A DNA stretch of 37,263 bases, taken from a virus. The position numbers were made by a program, and so were the translations under genes. Below the pieces are notes generated by a model. It saw nothing but the letters and a program-made list of their open reading frames with translations. It did not search any database and was not told the origin of the DNA. The DNA is taken from IMG/VR virus record IMGVR_UViG_3300042860_003402, positions 1 through 37,263 of that record; one strand, given 5' to 3'. Each line of letters begins with the position of its first letter. The first letter of the stretch is position 1. Positions 19,175-27,621 of this stretch are shown here, one piece after another.

Positions 19175-22100
19175 TTAATCAATTATGTTTTCAAAATCAA
19201 GGTATTTTTTTGCAAATCTATCAAATGCCGATTTTCCAGACCTCAAACCAAAATAAAAATGGAAAGGAGCCCCAACTGTTATAACTCGCCCAAGAGGAGA
19301 ACTATTTTGAGCAATTGTTCCAACCTCTGCGGATAAAGTCCCGTCTGGATTAACTGAATATATATAACCTTTAAAATATTTTGTTATATTTGATGTATCA
19401 GTTCTAAAATATCTTGAACTTTGTAATAGTCTATCCAAAGATTGATATCTTTCGCTAAAGAAAATTGGACTTGTAATATACTCCGTATACCACTCATTTT
19501 TTTGTGATCCAAAAATACTATCACTATCGGGGTCTTCCTCTTTTATTTCCCATTGATAAAATGGTACTTCTTGAGAAAAAACATTAAAATTGCTGAAAGC
19601 ACAATCATCGGTTATCTCAACATTTGGGCTAATTATTGTTCTTTTTGGTGTTACAAAATCTCTTAATTGAGTGTCCGATGAGAAAAATATTCCCATAACA
19701 CCTTTTTGAGCATTTGCGCCATTATAATAAATTGGATCTTGTTCACAACCAGGATTATCAGGATAATCTTCGGCTTCAAAAGACTGTATTCCTAACTCAG
19801 AACTTATTGATATCATTTGCGCATAATCAGCATCAACTCTTTTAATCCCCCTACTAAAAAACTGTCCAACATTACCACCACCAATTAGTAAACCAATAAA
19901 ACTTTTACTAGATAGTCTTGAAATTATTAAAAGATTTAAAATTTCACTTACGTCATTAAATGTGGTTGATTTTAATTTATTCATTATATAACCATCATAT
20001 TCATCAGAAAAAATAATTTCTTGTAAATAATCTACTTTTGGCCCCATGTCCAAAATGGTTGTTGGTGTTTTTAAATTCAATTTATTACCACCATAATCAA
20101 TACTCAAAGAATTAAAAAAGTCCTTTATTCTTTCAGCTCCAATGAAACCAACACCATCTTTATATGGGCTGCTTCTATAATAAAAATTATTAGTTGGTGG
20201 GTGTAATATTACTGTTTTAGTACAGTAATTTGAAGAAGCTTGATTTGGGTTTTGACTTGTCGGTGAAGTAAATAAAACTTTATTTTTTATTGCGTAAGCA
20301 AACAAAGTACCATTAATCCAATTATTGGTGAATATATGTGACCATATATTCCTGCAAGCCGCAAAAGTTATTTGTACTCTAGATGTCCATTCGGTTAATA
20401 ATACTAAATCTTTAGGTAAAGATAATAATAAATTTGTAACAAAAACATAACATCCGTTTACCATTATTTTTTCATCATCTCCAGTCCCATTACCCCAACA
20501 TTTATCATCTTCAGGCAAAATAATTAATTCAGAAGTTCCTGGACAAGTAGTACTATCTGAGGTATCATAACACCCTAATGGCACCATATTTCCACATTCA
20601 AATGATTGTAATATAGTACTTCCAACCAAAGGTGTTTCTCCTGTTAGTGCGTCACTAGGTCCGTTAAAATTGGGTGTATCTAATGTTGTACCTAAATTTT
20701 GACTACAACCATTATCATCTACAATAAAAAAACTTAATTTTTGGTTATTTTGTAAGGCATAACTATTTCGTCCAAATAATGTTTCTTCAGTTGAAGTTGG
20801 TAAACTGTCTGACCTCATTATAATTCTTTTACTAGTTGCCGCAAAACTAAAATCTATTTCGGGTAAAGGAATAATTGTATTTGATATACTTTTGTAAGAA
20901 GGGGCGTAATAGATGGATGTGATTTTTGGTATACCAAGTATTACTGGATTTATTTCCATATACATAAAAGACCCCCCATCAACTATTTCATTTTGTAAAT
21001 AATTCCTATAAGGATTCGGTGAAATATTAAAAGTTATTGTACTATTAATATCTATTTCATATAGAAATCTATTTTTCGGTGCGTTAGGTTGTTCAATTGC
21101 GGTAATAACTACCCCATTAAAACCACCAGCTACATCTTCCAAATCATATTGTGAGTCATTTAAAAGTGGTTGAAAAGTATTTAAATCATTACGTAAACAA
21201 GAATAATAATATGGTAAATCTGAAGTGAATCCACTAAATTGTTGTGGTGAAAGTTCAAAATGAAAAGATGGATAATAAAGATATTTTCCAGTAGAATCTG
21301 GAAAATTATTCTGGATCAAGTCATGTTCTACGGCTTTATAAGAATCAAAAGGTTGTGTCTGTGTCACTCCTCCTTGTATTGGTATGTTTAATTTGTAATC
21401 GCCAGTTACTACAACACTACCAGAATCTTCATTATAACCAAATAATAAACTAAGATCATATGAAACTTTAGTTCTTGTTGAGTATGGATCAACTCCTCTA
21501 ACCAAAAAAACAACCACTTGATCATCTCCAGTTTTTTTATCTATCGGATCTTCAAAGTTGTCTAAAGGTATAGGATATACATTAGATTCCAAATATAGTC
21601 CAACATTTGTTACAGCATAAAATTCAATATCATTATTTAAAAATCTTTTATATAATGTATATGGTAATGGATTTGTATTACCTTGTAAACTTTTATAATT
21701 ATTATAAGTCATTGCGGTGACTACTTGAAAATACTCTATATCAATAGGGTATTTTGCATACAAAGCGTCTTCGGTAGATCCTGTAATATAATATACAACA
21801 CTTGTATTACCTAATCCACTTGGATTAGCATATTGTATAGTTACATTATTAGCTAAATTTATAGGAGTACCTGTTATTGAGTTAGTCCCATAAACATTTG
21901 TTGTAGCACTCTTAATATTCAAATCTTTTGATTTACTACATTCTTGGAATGTTACAATAGTGCCGGGTGTGAGTTTATCTAAAACCCAATTTCTGCATAA
22001 AACCACAACAGTGTTATCATAGTGATGTTTACCAGGATTTTGATCAACATTAAATTGTACTCTAATTCTGTTCACTGCACCTCCAGGATTGAAACTGAAA

Positions 22101-24214
22101 GTATCATCGAAATATTTTGCCTTTGTGTTAAATAGATTTATTCTTTCCGCTAATGTTAAACTGGTTGAAAAAAATTGAGTAATACCACTACCAACATCTC
22201 CATTTTGGCCGTAAATTTGTGGAGCTCTGTCGGGTTCTCCCGCCATTATAAAACCAATAGGATCATCATACGTATAAGAACTTGGCTCTGTTAATAAACT
22301 TAAATAACTATATGCACCATATTCTTCTATAGCCGCGTCTGTTTCTTCATTCAATGGGTTAGAATCTCCACCATCACCAACTTGTTGTCCTTCTTTACAA
22401 GAACAAAATTCACAATCAGGATAGGATAAATTAGGAACTTGTATATTTGTAAATTTTTTCCAAAGATTAAGCGCCTGCAAAGCCACTCCTGGATTAAATG
22501 TGGTTGCACAATCTTTTGCGGTTATTTTTTTACTAAAAACACTTACTATAAGACAAATAGTGAATAATAAAGGTAGTAATGAAAAAATTAATAGAGCAAT
22601 TATTGGGCCTAAAATAAATTTTAAAAGAAAACCTAAAATATGAACTAAAGTTATTACAAGATATAAAATCGGTTTAAATATGAAAATAAAAAAAGAAAAT
22701 ATAAAATATAAAAAATCAAACCTTTGAAACGAGTCATTAGTTGGAAATTTATTTGTTTCGCTTTCACATTCTGAGTCTAAAATATTTTTAATTATAGTAC
22801 CTTTTTGTGGATTATAACCATATCTAAAAAAATCTATCATTTGTGAAACAGTATAAACCTTATTATAGGTCATAGGATAAAATCTATCTTCACAACTAAT
22901 AGCTTCTTGAATCATTTTTTGGCCTAAAGTAGTTCCCGTGTTTCCATAATCAGCCCAATCCAAACTAAACGCATAAGACTTTGTAACCGCCTCTTCGTTT
23001 GCTCCGCCATCATTAAAAGGGTCGTCGTCTGTATCCACCCATCCCCACTCTTTAACATTTGGAACTAAAAAATAACCTCTTTTTGTTGATTCACTCAATG
23101 ATGGTGATTGATTATACTTTATTTTAAATCTATATTTTGCCCTTGTTGGGACTCCTACTTTTGGATCATTAGATAGTACTCTTTCTCCAAATTCATTCGT
23201 AACCACATAGTCCAAATTCATAGGAAGGTCAACAACCCAAGTGCCATTTTCATCAATAACTTGACCTGATTCATCCAAAACATATTGTTCTAATATTGGT
23301 CTACCTTCACTATCTAAATTAATTGTTTGTCTGATCGCCAATATTTCACCAGGACCAACATTTAATTGACACAAATCTCCAAGTTTATTTCTTGGTTTAC
23401 AATTTTTTTTGAGAAAATAATCATCATTTGAGGTAATCAATGAACCCATAAATGTTGCTGTAGGTTCGATTGTAATATTCAATTCTGAAGATAGATCAAA
23501 ATCAACCCTTGTAATACCCAAATTACAAATATCTTCTTCACCCCAAAAAGGATCTACTTCAACTATTTTATTAATAGTTACAATTTGTGGTAGTGAGTTT
23601 AAGTTACTTGATGTTTTAAATTTTGTCCCTGAAACTTGAATTTCCGTAGCCAATCCTGTCCTTATCAAATCTTGCGGAGTTAAAGAAAATTCACCAATAT
23701 CGGATAAATCTAAATCTAAATGAATAGTTTGAGGTCCTAAAGGAACTCCAAAAATCATAAAATCACCACTTTCATTAGTAACAGCATTTAATTTATAGTA
23801 TTTTTCATATACCTCAATTAATGTTTGATCCAATAAAATATCTTCTCTACTAAAAAAAGTGCCTGTAGGACTATGAGAACTATATGATTTTTCATAGGGT
23901 AAAAGATTATATCTATAACCATCTTCATTTATATCGTCCAATCTTTTATAAGGATATAGATCCGATATTAATGGATTTAATTCATCCTCATTAGTTAGTG
24001 GTACAAAAATTGAAACTTTACAATTAGGTAATCCAAAACCATTATTTATTGATACTCTACCAACTACAACGCCATAATCTGAACATTGTCTGGTATATAC
24101 TTGACTTTGTAATAATTTAAGGGATAAAATTTCTAAAAATTCAAAATCTTGATCTATTTGTACTTTAATAGATTTATCTATACCTACATTTGTTTTTATC
24201 CTATAAGAATTCAT
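19175..24214 (-). CDS. Very large tail/baseplate module protein with an internal membrane-like segment (1679 aa)
   Basis: The protein is 1679 residues and I do not recognise it as a whole. Residues about 45-175 read like a carboxypeptidase-regulatory or CNA-B-type beta-sandwich: VVVGRVSINNGFGLPNCKV, then later TNESGDFMIFGVPLGPQTI. Residues about 501-561 are very hydrophobic (FLYFIFSFFIFIFKPILYLV, then helices through LLPLLFTICLIVSVF) and could make two or three transmembrane helices. They are followed by a short Cys cluster, CEFCSC, near 601-606. The remaining 1000 or so residues are Asn/Thr/Tyr-rich and beta-like. There is no N-terminal signal peptide. The gene sits between the gp6 homologue and other structural-looking genes, so a virion protein is likely. 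The hydrophobic block may be buried until infection and then enter the host envelope, which is speculation. The ATG is preceded by TATAAATT. Confidence 0.6.
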   Translation of the reverse strand: MNSYRIKTNVGIDKSIKVQIDQDFEFLEILSLKLLQSQVYTRQCSDYGVVVGRVSINNGFGLPNCKVSIFVPLTNEDELNPLISDLYPYKRLDDINEDGYRYNLLPYEKSYSSHSPTGTFFSREDILLDQTLIEVYEKYYKLNAVTNESGDFMIFGVPLGPQTIHLDLDLSDIGEFSLTPQDLIRTGLATEIQVSGTKFKTSSNLNSLPQIVTINKIVEVDPFWGEEDICNLGITRVDFDLSSELNITIEPTATFMGSLITSNDDYFLKKNCKPRNKLGDLCQLNVGPGEILAIRQTINLDSEGRPILEQYVLDESGQVIDENGTWVVDLPMNLDYVVTNEFGERVLSNDPKVGVPTRAKYRFKIKYNQSPSLSESTKRGYFLVPNVKEWGWVDTDDDPFNDGGANEEAVTKSYAFSLDWADYGNTGTTLGQKMIQEAISCEDRFYPMTYNKVYTVSQMIDFFRYGYNPQKGTIIKNILDSECESETNKFPTNDSFQRFDFLYFIFSFFIFIFKPILYLVITLVHILGFLLKFILGPIIALLIFSLLPLLFTICLIVSVFSKKITAKDCATTFNPGVALQALNLWKKFTNIQVPNLSYPDCEFCSCKEGQQVGDGGDSNPLNEETDAAIEEYGAYSYLSLLTEPSSYTYDDPIGFIMAGEPDRAPQIYGQNGDVGSGITQFFSTSLTLAERINLFNTKAKYFDDTFSFNPGGAVNRIRVQFNVDQNPGKHHYDNTVVVLCRNWVLDKLTPGTIVTFQECSKSKDLNIKSATTNVYGTNSITGTPINLANNVTIQYANPSGLGNTSVVYYITGSTEDALYAKYPIDIEYFQVVTAMTYNNYKSLQGNTNPLPYTLYKRFLNNDIEFYAVTNVGLYLESNVYPIPLDNFEDPIDKKTGDDQVVVFLVRGVDPYSTRTKVSYDLSLLFGYNEDSGSVVVTGDYKLNIPIQGGVTQTQPFDSYKAVEHDLIQNNFPDSTGKYLYYPSFHFELSPQQFSGFTSDLPYYYSCLRNDLNTFQPLLNDSQYDLEDVAGGFNGVVITAIEQPNAPKNRFLYEIDINSTITFNISPNPYRNYLQNEIVDGGSFMYMEINPVILGIPKITSIYYAPSYKSISNTIIPLPEIDFSFAATSKRIIMRSDSLPTSTEETLFGRNSYALQNNQKLSFFIVDDNGCSQNLGTTLDTPNFNGPSDALTGETPLVGSTILQSFECGNMVPLGCYDTSDSTTCPGTSELIILPEDDKCWGNGTGDDEKIMVNGCYVFVTNLLLSLPKDLVLLTEWTSRVQITFAACRNIWSHIFTNNWINGTLFAYAIKNKVLFTSPTSQNPNQASSNYCTKTVILHPPTNNFYYRSSPYKDGVGFIGAERIKDFFNSLSIDYGGNKLNLKTPTTILDMGPKVDYLQEIIFSDEYDGYIMNKLKSTTFNDVSEILNLLIISRLSSKSFIGLLIGGGNVGQFFSRGIKRVDADYAQMISISSELGIQSFEAEDYPDNPGCEQDPIYYNGANAQKGVMGIFFSSDTQLRDFVTPKRTIISPNVEITDDCAFSNFNVFSQEVPFYQWEIKEEDPDSDSIFGSQKNEWYTEYITSPIFFSERYQSLDRLLQSSRYFRTDTSNITKYFKGYIYSVNPDGTLSAEVGTIAQNSSPLGRVITVGAPFHFYFGLRSGKSAFDRFAKKYLDFENIID

Positions 24215-24231
24215 AATTTATATTTAATAGA

Positions 24232-24660
24232 TTATTGTGAGAAATCAATATCAAAATAAAATACATCTCTATCTAACCATTTCTCTAAAACATCTATTAT
24301 ATCAACTGATATATCACGTAAATCCGAATCTCTATCAAAAAGAGAGTCGTTTAGACTTAAATGTACAAATTTTCCATTTTCATCGACATATTTTATTTCT
24401 ACTATTTTTAAATAAATTGTACCATAGTATTTAGTTCCATATGGTATTCTGTTTGATAAACCAAAAATTTTATTATTTATTTCAATAAATTCATCATCAA
24501 TTTCATCAATATTGGTTTTTTTATCAAATTTCAATTTAACTTTAACCAAACGATTGCGGCCCCGTCCAACCGGTTCAAAATATTCATATTCGTTGTTAGC
24601 ATTAATAATTTTCTCAATTAATTTTTCTACCTTAACTGAAGATTCTGTTTTTTTATTCAT
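24232..24660 (-). CDS. Small uncharacterised protein next to gp6 (142 aa)
   Basis: Not recognised. The 142-residue chain is charged, with an N-terminal helical Lys/Glu-rich part (VEKLIEKIINANNEYEYF) and a C-terminal acidic part ending FYFDIDFSQ. It lies 6 bp after the stop of the gp6 homologue and 17 bp before the 1679-aa gene. By position it could correspond to a small wedge component such as T4 gp53 (196 aa in T4), but I see no motif that shows this. The ATG immediately follows an A/T stretch with no Shine-Dalgarno. Confidence 0.55.
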   Translation of the reverse strand: MNKKTESSVKVEKLIEKIINANNEYEYFEPVGRGRNRLVKVKLKFDKKTNIDEIDDEFIEINNKIFGLSNRIPYGTKYYGTIYLKIVEIKYVDENGKFVHLSLNDSLFDRDSDLRDISVDIIDVLEKWLDRDVFYFDIDFSQ

Positions 24661-24666
24661 TAAATA

Positions 24667-26505
24667 CTATGAAAAATTAACCGTTTTAAGATTTTTAACT
24701 CTTACGTTTATGTCTTTATTTGGAAATCTTATTTGATATATTTGACTTGGTTCTGAAAAAATTGTATCATCAATTAATTCAATTTCTTTTGTTTCAGAAT
24801 TAGAATATCTTTGTGATGTTTGTGATGATGAGTACTGTCCACCTATTTTATTAAAAACTGAAATATTTGACAAAGATATTACACCATTTTCACTCTGTAT
24901 TAACCTTCTTATTTCTGATATATTCACATTTTCTCCCATTTGTAAATTTAATGGATCAAAATAATCTGAAACTATATTAATTATTTGTGAAATAACCGAT
25001 CCTTGATTTTGTGTTGAATCTAAAACTACGTCAATTATAAAACCTAAATCAATAACACTTCCATTTTCTATAGAAATATAGTCATTTATCATTCTATAAT
25101 TCGATAAATAATTTGCAACATTACTTTTTAAAGTATTAGAAACAACCTCTGTTAAATCGCCGTTTTCATCATAAGATAACATTTTTATTTTTATTTTATT
25201 ATTTTCTTCGGTAATTGTTACTTTTGCCGGAGCCCCAAATTGAGATGGCATTGTCCTAATTAATGAATTATAATCGTTGACTGTAACCGCTCTATTTTGT
25301 GCTGCGAAATTAAATGCTACTAAGTTTCTAACTTCTTCAATTGTAGGAAAGTTTGCCCCACCTATAGCCGCGGTTACATTATTACATCTTAAAGAATTAA
25401 TTACTGTAGTATTTGTGGCAGTTGAAGGACCATTTACAAAGAAAAATATTGTACCTAGTTGATTTATTACACCAACTCCAACATTACTACTTATACCACC
25501 TCCTGTTCGATATTGTATAAAAAGTGTTGAGTTTGCTTTAAGACTACTTCCTAAAGCTAAATTATTTGAATACTTGTATAGGTCAAGTTTAAATCCATTT
25601 TTAGCAAACTCTCTTAATTGTTCTTCTGAAGATTGGTTACCCCCACCAAAAGTCATTTTTAAAAATCCTTCGGGTGTAAACTCTGTAATAAATTTATTAG
25701 TAACTAATACATATTTTCCAACTTTTATTGATGGTGTGTCTGATGGTTTGGTAGGATCCTCTATAAAAACTCTATCCTCAATCAAAGCTTTAACTTCATA
25801 CCAACGATTTTCTAAACCTAAAAATTCTTGTACTGTTGGAACATTTGCATATTGCGTTCCATCTTTTAATATAACACTAGTAACCCCTAATACATTTTTT
25901 TCGGGTAAAAATAACTCATAAAAAGGTCTTACATCGTTAGCGGTTATAACTTTTTTAAATACTTTAGTAGTTCCATTAACTACAGTTTCCCTTTTAATAA
26001 TAGTGTAACTTAATAATTTGTCGTTTGTATCAAAATTAGGTATTTTAACCCGATTTGGGAAACCTTCCGAATTTGTTGGTGAAGCAAAGTCAATATCATT
26101 AACAGTTTCAAATATTTGTCCTCCACCATTTACTTGGGAACCTCTCCTCAATATACCACAATATCTTAAATCTTCTTTATCACCAAAAACAGGAACCACT
26201 ATTGAAAAATCACATAAAGCCACAGATGGTCTTTGTCCGGGTATTTTAAGACCATAAGTTCTCGCTATATTGTATATTGAAGATCTTTGTTGTGCATATT
26301 GTAAAACAGTTTCTTGAATACTTCTATCAATATTGAATTGTAAATTATCGGTTACCGCAGCGTTTAAATCAATTAATGCGGAAAATATTGACGCATCATT
26401 AAAATTTTGTATTATATCAGGATAATAAGTCTTTGTAAAATTAATTAACTCAGTCCTAACCTGTTGAAAATCTCTTGTTGTATATGATATTTTTTTATTT
26501 GCCAT
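24667..26505 (-). CDS. Baseplate wedge protein gp6-like (Baseplate_J family)
   Basis: The 612-residue protein resembles T4 gp6 (660 aa), the wedge subunit that forms the central ring of the baseplate and relates to P2 gpJ. The start YTTRDFQQVRTELINFTKTY, followed by NDASIFSALIDLNAAVTDNL and QETVLQYAQQRSSIYNIA, is the typical N-terminal region of gp6 homologues in T4-like phages. The region with SNVGVGVINQLG and then FPTIEEVRNLVAFNFAAQNR plus AVTVNDYNSLIRTMPSQFG (about 330-430) is the conserved Baseplate_J core. The gp25 homologue lies directly upstream (3 bp apart), as in many contractile-tail phages. No Shine-Dalgarno precedes the ATG. Confidence 0.9.
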   Translation of the reverse strand: MANKKISYTTRDFQQVRTELINFTKTYYPDIIQNFNDASIFSALIDLNAAVTDNLQFNIDRSIQETVLQYAQQRSSIYNIARTYGLKIPGQRPSVALCDFSIVVPVFGDKEDLRYCGILRRGSQVNGGGQIFETVNDIDFASPTNSEGFPNRVKIPNFDTNDKLLSYTIIKRETVVNGTTKVFKKVITANDVRPFYELFLPEKNVLGVTSVILKDGTQYANVPTVQEFLGLENRWYEVKALIEDRVFIEDPTKPSDTPSIKVGKYVLVTNKFITEFTPEGFLKMTFGGGNQSSEEQLREFAKNGFKLDLYKYSNNLALGSSLKANSTLFIQYRTGGGISSNVGVGVINQLGTIFFFVNGPSTATNTTVINSLRCNNVTAAIGGANFPTIEEVRNLVAFNFAAQNRAVTVNDYNSLIRTMPSQFGAPAKVTITEENNKIKIKMLSYDENGDLTEVVSNTLKSNVANYLSNYRMINDYISIENGSVIDLGFIIDVVLDSTQNQGSVISQIINIVSDYFDPLNLQMGENVNISEIRRLIQSENGVISLSNISVFNKIGGQYSSSQTSQRYSNSETKEIELIDDTIFSEPSQIYQIRFPNKDINVRVKNLKTVNFS

Positions 26506-26507
26506 GA

Positions 26508-26966
26508 TTATATATTAATTATTACAAAATCACTTTGATCAAATACATCATCTGAAATTGTATAGTCTATTCTAATTTTTGCGGTATGTTCCAATTGAGA
26601 AATGTTTGATACTCTAAATACCTTGGTGTCATCTTCTGTAATAAAACTCCCCTTATTTTCTTCCCCTGACGAAGCGTCAGTTACAGAAATGTTTGTTATC
26701 GTTAAATTTGGTATAAATTCTTGTACAGATTCCCTTATTTCTCCCTGTATTTCAGAAAATGTTGGACCATCCATAGGTTCAAATATATATTCATATAATC
26801 TAGTCCCAAAATTTGGTAAAAAATATCTTGTTCCTTTTCTAGTCAATAATAAATGAATTAGATTACTTCTAACTTCTTCATTGTTTGTTTCTGAAAGATC
26901 AAAATAATCACCAAATACTGAATCTCTAAATGGAAAATTTATTCCGTAAGTAGTTCCGTTCGCCAT
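26508..26966 (-). CDS. Baseplate wedge protein gp25-like (GPW/gp25 family)
   Basis: The 152-residue protein belongs to the GPW/gp25 family of wedge proteins that link the baseplate to the sheath (T4 gp25 is 132 aa). Diagnostic segments are INFPFRDSVFGDYFDLSET, RSNLIHLLLTRKGTRYFLPN (about 35-53), FGTRLYEYIFEPMD (about 53-66) and IRESVQEFIPNLTITNISV (about 77-97). The C-terminus is a beta strand pair typical of the family. It is the first gene of the baseplate series, followed after 3 bp by the gp6 homologue. Upstream, a 22-bp spacer holds an inverted repeat around AATAAATA. Confidence 0.92.
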   Translation of the reverse strand: MANGTTYGINFPFRDSVFGDYFDLSETNNEEVRSNLIHLLLTRKGTRYFLPNFGTRLYEYIFEPMDGPTFSEIQGEIRESVQEFIPNLTITNISVTDASSGEENKGSFITEDDTKVFRVSNISQLEHTAKIRIDYTISDDVFDQSDFVIINI

Positions 26967-26986
26967 TATGTAAATAAATATACATA
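26964..26986. promoter_or_regulatory. AT-rich inverted repeat before the gp25-like gene
   Basis: On the plus strand TTATGTA and TACATAA flank an 8-base AATAAATA centre; the left arm overlaps the start codon region of the gp25 homologue. It may be a transcription start signal at the junction between the nucleotide-metabolism block and the baseplate block, because AATAAATAT-like strings recur before other genes here. Evidence is weak. Confidence 0.25.
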
Positions 26987-26988
26987 AA

Positions 26989-27612
26989 CTAGAAAGTTTT
27001 TTTTATTTCGTAATAAAAACTATCTGTGTTCTCAGAAATCCATTTATCTGACAATGTTTCAACGGAATGTAATTCGGTATCAACCATAATTTGTTTTGGT
27101 TCTATTGGAAATTTATTTGTAACCCAATTGGAATCTTTCCAATATATTCTATTGTTTGGTTGACATAATAAATAACCATCATCGGCAATTAAAATATGAC
27201 CACATTTATAATCTGAAGGTTCGTCAGAATAAGGATTTCTATACCAGTCAACAGTAGTTAAATAAGCGGCCCAAATTTTATTACCATCTTTTAAAATAAC
27301 TTGACATTTTTTTTCATAAAGAAAGTTATAAGTAGTTACAGAAACATTTTCGGAAAAACAATCCCATAGTTGTTTGAAATGATAGGGTATATCTTTTTTT
27401 GGTTCGTTCATGAATATTTCAGAAATCGGAACTCTTGATCTTAACATACCATAATCAGTCATTACGTGAAACGTTAATATTTTTCCCGAAACTGATTGTA
27501 TCGCAAAAGCATAAGCTTTATGAAACTTATTAACGTCTTCAGGTTTTTTTGTAAAATGAGAAACTCTGACCAAACATTTAAAATTTTCAATATTATGATT
27601 TAATACAGGCAT
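26989..27612 (-). CDS. Conserved phage protein of unknown function (207 aa)
   Basis: The 207-residue protein resembles a family seen in many large tailed phages whose function is unknown to me. Recognisable stretches are KAYAFAIQSVSGKILTFHVM (about 29-48), FKQLWDCFSENVSVTTYNFL (about 78-97), CQVILKDG, TVDWYRNPYSDEPSDYKCGH (about 119-138) and LCQPNNRIYWKDSNWVTNKF (about 149-168). It is cytosolic, with no signal peptide or transmembrane helix. It starts 9 bp after nrdA on the same strand, at the boundary between nucleotide metabolism and baseplate genes. I infer no biochemical role. Confidence 0.7.
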   Translation of the reverse strand: MPVLNHNIENFKCLVRVSHFTKKPEDVNKFHKAYAFAIQSVSGKILTFHVMTDYGMLRSRVPISEIFMNEPKKDIPYHFKQLWDCFSENVSVTTYNFLYEKKCQVILKDGNKIWAAYLTTVDWYRNPYSDEPSDYKCGHILIADDGYLLCQPNNRIYWKDSNWVTNKFPIEPKQIMVDTELHSVETLSDKWISENTDSFYYEIKKTF

Positions 27613-27621
27613 ATATTATTT

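Noticed and set aside
24232-24660. gp53 assignment for the 142-aa protein after gp6
   Set aside because: Location fits, but there is no recognisable gp53 feature and the length is shorter.
25574-25921. 115-codon plus-strand frame opposite the gp6-like gene
   Set aside because: Antisense to a well supported structural gene and without recognisable motifs.
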